From Lachnoclostridium sp. UBA3262 (GTDB lineage Bacteria; Bacillota; Clostridia; Lachnospirales; Lachnospiraceae): a stretch of 27,326 nucleotides of DNA. Within the stretch, counting starts at the first letter, position 1. Every line of letters starts with the position of its first letter. Made by a program: the position numbers and the translations under genes. The notes under the pieces were generated by a model. That model searched no databases and had not been told where the DNA came from. It saw only the letters and a list, made by a program, of their open reading frames with translations. The stretch lies in assembly GCA_002362575.1 (NCBI GenBank), contig DEUM01000031.1:1-27326 (forward strand), read 5' to 3'. Positions 1 through 7,669 of the stretch are shown here, piece by piece.

Positions 1-96
1 AAAAATGGGGAAACTCAAAATAAGCAGAAATTGCGACAGTAAGTGCAATGAATAAACACAATGTAGTTTTTATTACTACTTATTATGGTGTTTGTA

Positions 97-125
97 TTGA
101 CTTATATAAAAAAACGTGATACGCT
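97..125 (+). promoter_or_regulatory. Candidate sigma-A promoter for the hemolysin III-family gene
   Basis: TTGACT (97-102) is followed after 17 nt by TACGCT (120-125). The -35 is good and the -10 is weak. It would give an mRNA leader of about 60 nt before the ATG at 192. Positions 1-96 upstream hold no gene that I can support. Confidence 0.35.
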
Positions 126-191
126 AGTTTTGAACCGATTATTTTTTAGTAAGCAAGTTATTGAAAAACATTCCAGAATGGGAGGGCAAGA

Positions 192-875
192 ATGAAGACA
201 GTACGGACAAAACTGGAAGACAGGAAGCTTCCTTCTTATACAAAAGGTGAAGAAATTTTTAACATGGTATCCCATATTGTCGGAGGTGCTCTGGCAATTG
301 CGGCGCTGACGCTTTGTGTGATTTTTGCAGCGATATACAGCGATGCGTGGGGTGTTGTAGGGGCGGCTATTTATGGCGCTACGATGATTGTACTCTATAC
401 AATGTCTAGTATTTATCACGGTTTGAAGCCGGAAATGCCGAAAAAAGTATTTCAGGTTATTGACCACTGTACGATTTATTTTCTGATTGCAGGGACATAC
501 ACCCCTGTTACGCTGGCGGCGCTCCGTCCACTCTATCCGGTGCAGGCATTTGTGATTTTCGGAATTGTGTGGGCATGTTGTTTTGCCGCCGCTACGTTGA
601 CGGCAATTGATTTGAAAAAGTATCAGATTATGTCCATGATCTGTTACCTGGCGATGGGATGGAGCATTATTTTCTTTATTAAGCCGACGGTCCGGTGTCT
701 GGGCACTGGGGGAACGGTATTTCTGATTACGGGCGGTGTTGCCTATACAATAGGCGCTATTCTGTATGGGATCGGAAAGAAAAAGAAATATATGCACTCG
801 GTTTTTCATCTTTTTGTGCTGGCGGGAAGTATTTTGCACTTTTTTATGATCTTATTTTATGTTATAATCCAGTAA
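192..875 (+). CDS. Hemolysin III / TrhA-family (PAQR-like, CREST superfamily) membrane protein
   Basis: This 227-residue polytopic membrane protein belongs to the bacterial hemolysin III (UPF0073/TrhA) family, related to PAQR receptors. Members are predicted seven-helix, zinc-binding membrane proteins tied to membrane lipid homeostasis; the haemolysin name is historical. Visible hallmarks are H28 in the first helix, the SxxxH motif (S72/S73-I-Y-H76), D91-H92 followed by a hydrophobic helix and GTYTP, and H202, H206 and H216 in the last helix pair. These His/Asp residues form the presumed zinc site. Length is normal for the family. The ATG at 192 is supported by GGAGGG at 181-186. It is separated from fabV by 60 nt and may share some readthrough transcription, but fabV appears to have its own promoter inside the end of this gene. 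Family assignment is confident; the physiological role is not known from sequence. Confidence 0.9.
   Translation: MKTVRTKLEDRKLPSYTKGEEIFNMVSHIVGGALAIAALTLCVIFAAIYSDAWGVVGAAIYGATMIVLYTMSSIYHGLKPEMPKKVFQVIDHCTIYFLIAGTYTPVTLAALRPLYPVQAFVIFGIVWACCFAAATLTAIDLKKYQIMSMICYLAMGWSIIFFIKPTVRCLGTGGTVFLITGGVAYTIGAILYGIGKKKKYMHSVFHLFVLAGSILHFFMILFYVIIQ
840..868 (+). promoter_or_regulatory. Candidate extended -10 promoter for fabV, inside the preceding gene
   Basis: A perfect TATAAT (863-868) is preceded by TG at 860-861, giving an extended -10 element. The -35 region (TTTTTA, 840-845, 17-nt spacing) is poor, as is usual for extended -10 promoters. It overlaps the last codons of the hemolysin III-family gene and would start transcription about 60 nt before the fabV ATG. 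Confidence 0.45.
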
Positions 876-935
876 GAATGAATTATATATAGTGTGCAAA
901 ATTTTTGTAGGGCACATCAGAAATGAGGTAAGAAA

Positions 936-2090
936 ATGATAGTAGAACCGAAGGTAAAAGGATTTATATGCACAACTGCACACCCGGAAGGCTGCCGGGA
1001 GAGTGTAAGAAGGCAGATTGCTTATTGTAAGTCAAAGGGAATGGTAGAAGGACCAAAGAAAGTGCTTGTAATCGGGTCGTCTACCGGCTATGGTCTGGCA
1101 AGCCGGATTGCCGTGACTTATGGTTATGGCGCGGACACAATTGGCGTTTCCTTTGAAAAAGAAGCAAAGGGAAAAAGGACGGCTACGGCAGGCTGGTATA
1201 ACACAAAGGCATTTGAGCAAATTGCAGCAGAGGACGGATATTATGCTAAGTCATTCAATGGGGACGGATTCTCAAAGGAGATGAAGGACGAGGTTATCCG
1301 CACGATTAAAAATGACTGGGGACAGGCAGATATGGTCATCTACAGTATGGCGGCACCGAGAAGAACAATGCCGGATGGGACGAAAGTATCTAGTGTCCTG
1401 AAAACAGTAGGGGAAGAATTTACAAATAAAACGATAGATTTGAGGACGAACGAAATCACTGAAGTGACGGTTCCAGTGGCAAATGATGAGGAAATCAAAG
1501 ATACCATTAAGGTAATGGGAGGCGAGGACTGGGAAGACTGGATTCGGGCAATGGCGGATGCCGGAGTGCTTGCAGAAGGTGCAACGACCGTCGCGTATTC
1601 CTATATCGGCCCGGTTGTGACGCATCCGATATATAAGGACGGCAGTATCGGACAGGCAAAGAAGCATTTGTATGATACGTCGGTGAAGCTGACAAAGGAA
1701 TTTGCGGATAAGAATCTGAAGGCTTATATTTCTGTAAATAAAGCGCTTGTGACACAGAGCAGTGCGGCGATACCGATTGTTCCACTCTATATTTCACTTG
1801 TTTACAAGGTAATGAAAGAGGCGGGACTGCATGAGGGATGTATTGAGCAGATGCAGCGGCTTTTTACAGAGAAACTGCCTAAGAATGAAGTAGATGAAGC
1901 GGGACGTTTTCGCTTAGACGACTGGGAATTGAGAGAAGACGTGCAGGAAAAAATTGCTTCCGTGTGGGATAAGGTGACAACAGAAAATATTAAGGAATAT
2001 GGAGATATCGATGGATACTGGGAAGATTTTTACCAGATGTTTGGCTTCCGCTATGATAATGTAGATTACAGTGCGGATGTTGAGATTTAG
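936..2090 (+). CDS. fabV: FabV-type enoyl-ACP / trans-2-enoyl-CoA reductase (NADH)
   Basis: This 384-residue single-chain enoyl reductase belongs to the FabV/Ter family. These enzymes reduce the C2-C3 double bond of enoyl-ACP or enoyl-CoA with NADH, in the cytoplasm. The Rossmann nucleotide loop is visible as GSSTGYG (47-53). The catalytic residues of the long Y-X8-K motif are Y233 and K242 in YKDGSIGQAK, and Y223 in YSYIGP matches the second conserved tyrosine. Length is close to the usual 390-400 residues. The ATG at 936 is preceded by GAGGTAAG (925-932). In butyrate-producing Lachnospiraceae such an enzyme could act in fatty acid synthesis or in crotonyl-CoA reduction; the sequence does not decide. 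FabV enzymes are typically less sensitive to triclosan than FabI. No other fatty acid synthesis gene is adjacent, so this is a stand-alone copy next to sbcDC. Confidence 0.93.
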   Translation: MIVEPKVKGFICTTAHPEGCRESVRRQIAYCKSKGMVEGPKKVLVIGSSTGYGLASRIAVTYGYGADTIGVSFEKEAKGKRTATAGWYNTKAFEQIAAEDGYYAKSFNGDGFSKEMKDEVIRTIKNDWGQADMVIYSMAAPRRTMPDGTKVSSVLKTVGEEFTNKTIDLRTNEITEVTVPVANDEEIKDTIKVMGGEDWEDWIRAMADAGVLAEGATTVAYSYIGPVVTHPIYKDGSIGQAKKHLYDTSVKLTKEFADKNLKAYISVNKALVTQSSAAIPIVPLYISLVYKVMKEAGLHEGCIEQMQRLFTEKLPKNEVDEAGRFRLDDWELREDVQEKIASVWDKVTTENIKEYGDIDGYWEDFYQMFGFRYDNVDYSADVEI

Positions 2091-2142
2091 GTATTCTGCG
2101 ATATTGAGTTCGAGTAACAAATAAACTAATAGGGGGTTTTTC

Positions 2143-3267
2143 ATGCGATTTTTGCACACAGCAGATTTACATATAGGAAAACGGTTATTTGATGTAAGTA
2201 TGGCGGGGCAGCAGCGGGAGATTCTTCACCAGATTGCAGAGATAGCTATAGAAAAGCAGTGTGACGCCGTCCTGATAGCCGGTGACATTTATGATAAACC
2301 AGCTCCTTCAGCAGAGGCAATGGGTATCTTTGATACCTTTGTCTCTGAACTTATATTGGGGGGAGTGTCGGTTTACGCCATCAGCGGAAATCATGATTCC
2401 GGTGAGAGAATCTGTTATTTATCCGTTCTGCTTGAGGAACGGGGTGTGGTGCTTCAAGGGAAATATGAGGGAAACCTGTTTTGCAAAACGCTGTCAGATG
2501 AGTATGGCGAACTGGATTTATATATGCTTCCGTTTATTAAACCGCTTACTGTCAGGGGATATTTCCCAGAGGTGGAAATGGAGACATATGAGGAGGCGCT
2601 ACGTGCTGCCTTGGCAAGCATTGACAGGGAGGATGGCAGAAGGAAAATACTGATGAGCCACCAGTTCGTAATTGGTTCCTCTACATGTGATTCGGAGGAA
2701 TTTGCGATTGGCGGACTGGATGGAATTTCGGTGGGTGCTTATGACGGCTTTGATTATGTGGCGTTGGGACATATACACGGACCGCAGAAAGCAGGCAAAG
2801 ATACGGTGCGTTACAGTGGAACGCCGCTGAAATATTCATTTTCTGAAGTTTCTCATAAAAAATCAGTAACGGTTGTAGATATAAAGGAGAAAGGGCAGGT
2901 ACACTGCCAGCAGATTTTGTTAAAGCCGCTTCACGACCTGCGAATCGTGAGAGGGACAATGGCAGAGCTGATGGAGATGCCCTATTCGGAGGATTATGTG
3001 CAGATTATCCTTACCGATGAGGAGGTAGCGCCGGATGCCCGAATCAGCCTGTCTATGGTATTTCCTAATATGCTTAAATTCAGTGTGGAAAATGCGAAAA
3101 CGATGCTTGAGTGGGAGGCATCGGATGACATGGGGGCCGAGGATAAGAACCCGTTGCAGATGATGGAGGACTTTTACTGTCAGCAGAATAATAATGTGGA
3201 GATGTCAGAGAGACAGCGGAATGTGCTGGTAGAAATGTTAGAGGGGATGAAGGGGGGAGTGTATTAG
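2143..3267 (+). CDS. sbcD: Exonuclease subunit SbcD (Mre11-type nuclease)
   Basis: This 374-residue calcineurin-like phosphoesterase is the nuclease subunit of the SbcCD (bacterial Mre11-Rad50) complex, which cleaves DNA hairpins and protein-blocked ends in the cytoplasm. The metal-binding phosphoesterase motifs are all present and in order: D8-x-H10 (ADLHIGK), GD48 in AGDIYD, GNHD with N83 and H84, H173 in MSHQF, and the GHIHG pair H210/H212. Residues after about 270 form the capping and SbcC-binding region. A G-rich stretch (2131-2135) precedes the ATG at 2143. The stop codon is immediately followed by the sbcC start codon, so the two are co-transcribed and probably translationally coupled. 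Nothing in the sequence looks broken. Confidence 0.96.
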   Translation: MRFLHTADLHIGKRLFDVSMAGQQREILHQIAEIAIEKQCDAVLIAGDIYDKPAPSAEAMGIFDTFVSELILGGVSVYAISGNHDSGERICYLSVLLEERGVVLQGKYEGNLFCKTLSDEYGELDLYMLPFIKPLTVRGYFPEVEMETYEEALRAALASIDREDGRRKILMSHQFVIGSSTCDSEEFAIGGLDGISVGAYDGFDYVALGHIHGPQKAGKDTVRYSGTPLKYSFSEVSHKKSVTVVDIKEKGQVHCQQILLKPLHDLRIVRGTMAELMEMPYSEDYVQIILTDEEVAPDARISLSMVFPNMLKFSVENAKTMLEWEASDDMGAEDKNPLQMMEDFYCQQNNNVEMSERQRNVLVEMLEGMKGGVY

Positions 3268-5898
3268 ATGAGACCATTGTATTTGAAAATGTGCGCATTC
3301 GGACCATATGGAAAGGAAGAAAAGGTGGATTTTACCGCCCTTGGCGAAAACGGCATTTTTCTTATAACGGGAGATACTGGAGCGGGGAAAACAACGATAT
3401 TTGATGCGATTTCCTTTGCGCTCTATGGGGAGGCAAGCGGCGGAAAGGAGAGAAGGGAGGGACGAAGCTTCCGCTCGGACTATGCGGGGGCAGAAGAAAA
3501 GACTTATGTGGAGTACCAATTTTCACAGAAGGAAAAAACCTATCGCATTATAAGAAATCCTGCATACCTTAGAAAGAGCAAACGGGGAGATAATATGACA
3601 GAGGAGAGCGCTTCTGTCTTTTTAGAATGTCTGGATACGGGGGAGCAGTACGATAGGACAGAGGAAGTAAACAGCCGGATTTTAGAGATTATCGGACTTG
3701 ACCGGACGCAGTTTGCACAGACAGTTATGATTGCGCAGGGAGATTTTCTACGCATCCTGAACGCGAAAAGTACAGACAGAGGAAGAATCTTTCAAAAAAT
3801 TTTTGACACGACTTTATACTGGCGGATTCAGGAGGAGATAAAACTCCGGGATGTGAGGTATAAGGCGGGATATGAGGAATTATTTGTGGAACTCCGCTCA
3901 AATAATGAAAAAGTTCGTCTGTTTGGCGGGACGGCAGACCGGGAGGAAAAAATAAAAGCTTTTTTAAAGGATGAGCACATGGCAGAGCTATTAGAGCAGG
4001 AACTCTCGGAATATGTAAAAGAAGGAAAGGCGCTGGCAGGAGAGCAGGGGAAAAAACTGGCGGGATTAGAAAAGGAGTTAGAGGAGCTAATCCGCGAGGA
4101 AGAAAAAGGCAGGCAGATAGAAAAACAGATGAACGACCTTCAGAAGGAGAAAACGCACCGGGATAAGCTGCAGCAGCAGGAAGAGGAGATGTCGGCAGAG
4201 GAGAAAAAGCTGGAAAGGGCTGTCAGGGCAGCCGACGTGTTTCCAATTGGCGAGGAGTATGAGAAAGTCTGTCAGTCATTGGAGCAGACAAAGGAGTGGC
4301 AGAAGGGCATAAAGGATGAGAAACAGAAAGCGGAGGATAAGCAAAGGGAGTGCGAAAAAAGGTATACGGAGTATATCGGGAAAAAGGCTGAGAGGGAGCA
4401 GTGGCCGATGCAGGAGGAAAGGCTTCGGGAGGCGTTTTTGCTGCTGGAAGAATATAAAAGGGTGGAGAGAGAATTTCGCAAGAAAGAAGAACATTTGAAA
4501 AAGTGCAAAGCGCAGGAAGAAAAAGCAAATGGAACCTATCGACAGATGAGAGATATTTACTTTGCCGGCAGTGCGGGAATTCTTGCGCAGGAACTGACTG
4601 ATGGGAAACCATGTCCGGTATGCGGCTCAACAGAGCATCCAAAGCCTGCTGTGCTGACACACGATGTTCCGAAAAAGGAGGAGGTAGACAGGGCAGAGGA
4701 GGCGCTTCGTCAGGCAGAGAAGGAGCTGCGGGAGGCTGCAGAGCAGGCGGGCAGAAGCAATGAGGCGCGAAGGGAAAAAGAAAAACAGTTGAAAAAGACC
4801 GGGGTAGATAAAGACTGTTCCATGGAGGAGCTATCTGATAAAATATGCGAGTTGAAAAAGAAGCGGGAAGAATATGATGATGCGCTAAAAAATATAACAG
4901 AGTTTCGGGAGGAGTGTAGTGCAGAGGTCATACGACTTACTACATCGCTGCAGGAGGCAGACAGACAAATCCAGCAGTCAGAGAAGCAGCGGGAGGAACG
5001 AAAAAAGGAGTATGAGATGGCGCTGAAAGAAAATGAGTTCTCCTCTGCGGAGGAATACCGTCAGGCACAGCTTTCAAAGGATAAGGAGCAGAAGCTGCGG
5101 GCAAAGATAGAAACATATAAAAAAGAGGTGACAGAAACAGAGGGCGCTCTGAAAACACTGATAAATGCGACGAAGAAGCTCTCCTTAATTGATTTGACGG
5201 AGAATAAAAAAGCGCAGAAAGAAAAGGAGAAGGAGAAAAAGGAACTCAAAAAGAAACAAGAACAGCTGCAGATTGCGAATGATATCAATGAAAGGTGTTT
5301 GTCTTTTATCCGGAAGAAAATAAAAGAAAAAGATGGGCTGGTAGAGGAGTGGACGGTAGTCCGGGATTTGAGCGAAACCTTTAATGGAAGAAAAAAGGGA
5401 CAGGCAAAAATGAGTCTGGAGGTATATGTACAGAGATACTATTTTAAGCAGGTAATTGCGGCAGCGAATAAGCGCCTTATGCTGATGACAGAAGGAAATT
5501 TTGTGTTAAGGTGCAAGGAGGAGGCGAAAAACCGACGCGCTCAGACGGGACTGGATCTGGATGTGCTTGACCGGAACACGGCAAAATGGCGGGACGTCAG
5601 TACGCTGTCGGGCGGGGAGTCTTTTATGGCGTCACTGGCGCTGGCGCTGGGGCTGTCAGATGTGGTGCAGGAACACAGTGGAGGCATCCGCTTAGATTCT
5701 ATGTTTATTGATGAGGGATTTGGCACGCTGGATGAGCAGTCGCTCCGGCAGGCACTAAACCTGTTGGATAAGCTGGCAGACGGCGAGCGGTTAATCGGTA
5801 TCATTTCTCATGTAGAGGAGCTGAAAAGCCGGATTGATAATAAGCTGATTGTAGAAAAAGGGATTTTCGGCAGTCGAATTGTGGCAAATAATAAATAA
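3268..5898 (+). CDS. sbcC: Exonuclease subunit SbcC (Rad50-type SMC-like ATPase)
   Basis: This 876-residue ABC/SMC-like ATPase partners SbcD in processing DNA ends and palindromic hairpins. The N-terminal Walker A is GDTGAGKTT (35-43). A long Lys/Glu-rich coiled coil runs from about residue 190 to 690. It is interrupted by the zinc hook C449-P-V-C452, which dimerises the coiled coils through zinc. The C-terminal half carries the ABC signature LSGGES (780-785) and Walker B with catalytic Glu (FIDEG, 813-817), followed by a D-loop near D822. It is somewhat shorter than E. coli SbcC (over 1,000 residues), which fits a shorter coiled coil. The ATG abuts the sbcD stop, with a G-rich ribosome binding site inside the sbcD end (about 3250-3258). 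No clear intrinsic terminator follows. Confidence 0.96.
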   Translation: MRPLYLKMCAFGPYGKEEKVDFTALGENGIFLITGDTGAGKTTIFDAISFALYGEASGGKERREGRSFRSDYAGAEEKTYVEYQFSQKEKTYRIIRNPAYLRKSKRGDNMTEESASVFLECLDTGEQYDRTEEVNSRILEIIGLDRTQFAQTVMIAQGDFLRILNAKSTDRGRIFQKIFDTTLYWRIQEEIKLRDVRYKAGYEELFVELRSNNEKVRLFGGTADREEKIKAFLKDEHMAELLEQELSEYVKEGKALAGEQGKKLAGLEKELEELIREEEKGRQIEKQMNDLQKEKTHRDKLQQQEEEMSAEEKKLERAVRAADVFPIGEEYEKVCQSLEQTKEWQKGIKDEKQKAEDKQRECEKRYTEYIGKKAEREQWPMQEERLREAFLLLEEYKRVEREFRKKEEHLKKCKAQEEKANGTYRQMRDIYFAGSAGILAQELTDGKPCPVCGSTEHPKPAVLTHDVPKKEEVDRAEEALRQAEKELREAAEQAGRSNEARREKEKQLKKTGVDKDCSMEELSDKICELKKKREEYDDALKNITEFREECSAEVIRLTTSLQEADRQIQQSEKQREERKKEYEMALKENEFSSAEEYRQAQLSKDKEQKLRAKIETYKKEVTETEGALKTLINATKKLSLIDLTENKKAQKEKEKEKKELKKKQEQLQIANDINERCLSFIRKKIKEKDGLVEEWTVVRDLSETFNGRKKGQAKMSLEVYVQRYYFKQVIAAANKRLMLMTEGNFVLRCKEEAKNRRAQTGLDLDVLDRNTAKWRDVSTLSGGESFMASLALALGLSDVVQEHSGGIRLDSMFIDEGFGTLDEQSLRQALNLLDKLADGERLIGIISHVEELKSRIDNKLIVEKGIFGSRIVANNK

Positions 5899-5963
5899 GA
5901 AAAGAGAAAAATGTTCCAATCATTCTAAATGATGAATATATTAGGATAGGAGTTTATATCGTT

Positions 5964-5982
5964 AGCCTGACATTGTCAGGCT
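5964..5982. repeat. Perfect 9-bp-arm palindrome just upstream of the ZIP gene
   Basis: AGCCTGACA (5964-5972) and TGTCAGGCT (5974-5982) flank a single T. The palindrome ends 12 nt before the ZIP ribosome binding site (5995-5998). No T-tract follows, so it is not an ordinary terminator. It could be a dimeric repressor operator or an mRNA hairpin near the start site. A second, smaller inverted repeat, ATCATT-CTA-AATGAT, lies at 5919-5933. The role is inferred only from position. Confidence 0.5.
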
Positions 5983-6004
5983 GCGTTTCGGAATGGAGAC
6001 GAAA

Positions 6005-6793
6005 ATGAATGGAATAATTTTAGCGTTGATTGGAACATTGTTTACTTTTTCGATAACGGCACTGGGTGCCTGTAATGTCTTTTGGATGAAAAAAGAGGTT
6101 ACTGGTGATGCCCAGTGTATTTTTCTTGGTTTTGCCGGCGGCGTTATGATTGCGGCGTCAGTCTGGTCTTTACTGATTCCAGCAATCGAGAGGGCAAATG
6201 AGAAAGGTCAGATTAGCTGGCTGGTAGTCTCAATTGGCTTTATACTGGGTGTGATTGTTCTGCTGATTGCTGATAAGCTTGTTAAAAAAAGATGGGAAAG
6301 GCGGGCAGGCAGAGGACGCCTTTCATTAAAATCCCATACGGAGATGCTGCTTCTCGCTATTACGATTCATAACATTCCGGAGGGGATGGCGGTCGGGCTG
6401 GCATTTGCCCTTGCCGCGGGAAATCCCTCAGACAGCAATTTATTATCAGGAGCCATAGCGCTTGCTATCGGCATCGGAATTCAGAATTATCCAGAGGGAA
6501 CGGCGGTGGCACTTCCCCTGATTGCCGATGGCATGGATAAAAAAAGAGCTTTTCTCATCGGAAGCATGTCGGCGATAGTAGAACCTGTTTTTGGCGTCAT
6601 GGCAGCTATACTATCTGGAGTGGCGTATTTTTTGATGCCGGTTCTTCTCTCTCTGGCGGCCGGGACGATGATATATGTGGTGGTACAGGAACTGATACCG
6701 GAGGCCCATCTGGGGGAGAAGGAGAATATAGGAACACTGGGGTTTGTCGTGGGGTTTCTGATTATGATGATACTGGATGTGGCGTTGGGGTAG
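6005..6793 (+). CDS. ZIP family divalent metal transporter (GufA/ZupT-like)
   Basis: This 262-residue membrane protein has about eight hydrophobic segments and the ZIP signatures, so it probably imports Zn2+ or another divalent metal across the cytoplasmic membrane. Helix IV carries HNIPEGMAVG (122-131) and helix V carries QNYPEGTAVA (160-169), which together form the binuclear metal site; QELIPEA lies in a late helix. Gln in place of His at the start of the helix V motif is, as far as I recall, common in the GufA-type branch. I chose ATG 6005 because GGAG at 5995-5998 is correctly spaced for it; an in-frame ATG at 5993 would lack a ribosome binding site. The gene is preceded by a perfect palindrome and followed by an intrinsic terminator, so it is probably monocistronic and possibly metal-regulated. 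Confidence 0.9.
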   Translation: MNGIILALIGTLFTFSITALGACNVFWMKKEVTGDAQCIFLGFAGGVMIAASVWSLLIPAIERANEKGQISWLVVSIGFILGVIVLLIADKLVKKRWERRAGRGRLSLKSHTEMLLLAITIHNIPEGMAVGLAFALAAGNPSDSNLLSGAIALAIGIGIQNYPEGTAVALPLIADGMDKKRAFLIGSMSAIVEPVFGVMAAILSGVAYFLMPVLLSLAAGTMIYVVVQELIPEAHLGEKENIGTLGFVVGFLIMMILDVALG

Positions 6794-6829
6794 CCTGATA
6801 ATGTTACTCAAAGCAGGGCTACATTTTTT
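6790..6829 (+). terminator. Intrinsic terminator after the ZIP transporter
   Basis: GTAGCCTG (6790-6797) pairs with CAGGGCTAC (6814-6822) with one bulged base, followed after one A by six T residues (6824-6829). The left arm overlaps the ZIP stop codon. Confidence 0.55.
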
Positions 6830-6846
6830 ATAAAAATTGCCGATAT
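6820..6846 (+). promoter_or_regulatory. Candidate sigma-28 (SigD/FliA)-type promoter
   Basis: GCCGATAT at 6839-6846 is an exact match to the SigD -10 consensus known from B. subtilis. It is preceded after 15 nt by TACA (6820-6823), three of four bases of the TAAA -35. The downstream gene encodes a FliD-like protein, which makes flagellar-sigma control plausible. Predicted start is near 6853. Confidence 0.55.
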
Positions 6847-6851
6847 ATTTA

Positions 6852-6888
6852 TATGAAAGCCAGTCAAGGGTTTGCAAAGGCTTTCATA
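6852..6888 (+). repeat. 10-bp perfect inverted repeat in the leader of the FliD-like gene
   Basis: TATGAAAGCC (6852-6861) and GGCTTTCATA (6879-6888) are perfectly complementary around a 17-nt loop. The repeat begins where the SigD-type promoter would start transcription, so the mRNA would carry a 5'-terminal hairpin. No T-tract follows, so it is not a terminator. Confidence 0.5.
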
Positions 6889-6919
6889 GGGTTAGACCAA
6901 AAAGCAAAGGAGGTAGAGC

Positions 6920-7582
6920 ATGAGAATGAACACAAGTGGCATCAACGGTTCCAACTTGTTCGGCACGGATGCCAATTATGAAAAATATAAACAGCTTCAA
7001 CAGTTCAAGAAGGATTACCGTCAGGGAAAACTTGCTGCTTCGATTTTGAAAAGTGAATCTTCAGAGGAGCAGACAGAGACAGAAAAGTATACGAATGATT
7101 TGTATCAGGCATGTCTGAAGCTGAACAGCCGTGGAAAGGAATCTCTGCTCCGCAGTAAGGATGCAGAGACGACGGAAAAGCTGGAAACAGCGGTCAACAA
7201 TTTTGTGGAGTCCTACAATGCGCTGGTAAAGGCTGGAGTTGGTAAGGACGAGGACGGCGAGACGGTGCTAGACCGGAATATCGCTTATATGATGGAGCAG
7301 ACAGGCAGATTTGGGGAGCCGCTTGCAAAGGTTGGTATTACAATCGGCGAGGAAACGGGACTTCTGACGTTGGATAAGGAAAAACTGGCGGAAGCAGACT
7401 TGGACAGCCTGAGAAAGGTATTTCTTGGAAATTCTTCACTGGCTGGAAGAACACAGCAGTCAATCCTGCAAATTAGCATAGCCAATCATGGCGTCAGCAC
7501 CGATACGACCGGAACATATGGGAAATCGGGTAAGTATATGACAGGCAACCATGGCTATAGCAGCTATGACAGGAAAAACTAA
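6920..7582 (+). CDS. FliD (flagellar cap) C-terminal-like protein of unknown function
   Basis: This 220-residue soluble protein has no signal peptide or membrane segment. Residues about 90-175 resemble the C-terminal part of the flagellar filament cap protein FliD (HAP2). They contain a helix ending in FVESYNALV, a short acidic turn, a second helix, then GLLTLDKEKLAEA followed by LRKVFLGN, matching the FliD pattern 'D-G-x-L-x-L-D-x-x-K-L'. The variable domains D2/D3 and the normal FliD N-terminus are missing, and a full FliD is over 400 residues. Residues 195-220 are Gly/Ser/Tyr-rich. AAAGGAGGT (6906-6914) supports ATG 6920. The SigD-type promoter upstream agrees with a flagellum-related role, but no other flagellar gene is in the window. 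It could be an accessory cap, a FliD-derived regulator, or a convergent helical protein. Confidence 0.6.
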   Translation: MRMNTSGINGSNLFGTDANYEKYKQLQQFKKDYRQGKLAASILKSESSEEQTETEKYTNDLYQACLKLNSRGKESLLRSKDAETTEKLETAVNNFVESYNALVKAGVGKDEDGETVLDRNIAYMMEQTGRFGEPLAKVGITIGEETGLLTLDKEKLAEADLDSLRKVFLGNSSLAGRTQQSILQISIANHGVSTDTTGTYGKSGKYMTGNHGYSSYDRKN

Positions 7583-7613
7583 GAGTAAGAGAAGCAGAAA
7601 AACAGGAGATGAA

Positions 7614-7656
7614 AAAAAGATTTTGAACTCACGTTTTGTGAATTCAAAATCTTTTT
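7614..7656. terminator. Bidirectional intrinsic terminator between convergent genes
   Basis: Arms 7614-7632 and 7638-7656 (19 nt each, 5-nt loop) are complementary except for one position. That position is a C/A mismatch in the plus-strand RNA and a G-U wobble in the minus-strand RNA. A-tracts on one side and T-tracts on the other allow it to stop transcripts from the FliD-like gene and from the lysC-xylanase pair. Confidence 0.85.
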
Positions 7657-7669
7657 ATATTACTGCATT

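Noticed and set aside
102..839. Long open frame on the minus strand opposite the hemolysin III-family gene
   Set aside because: It is the antisense of a well-supported gene, has no family likeness and starts without a ribosome binding site. The same holds for other long antisense frames, for example 12180-12965, 13897-14670, 19888-20547 and 25444-26178.
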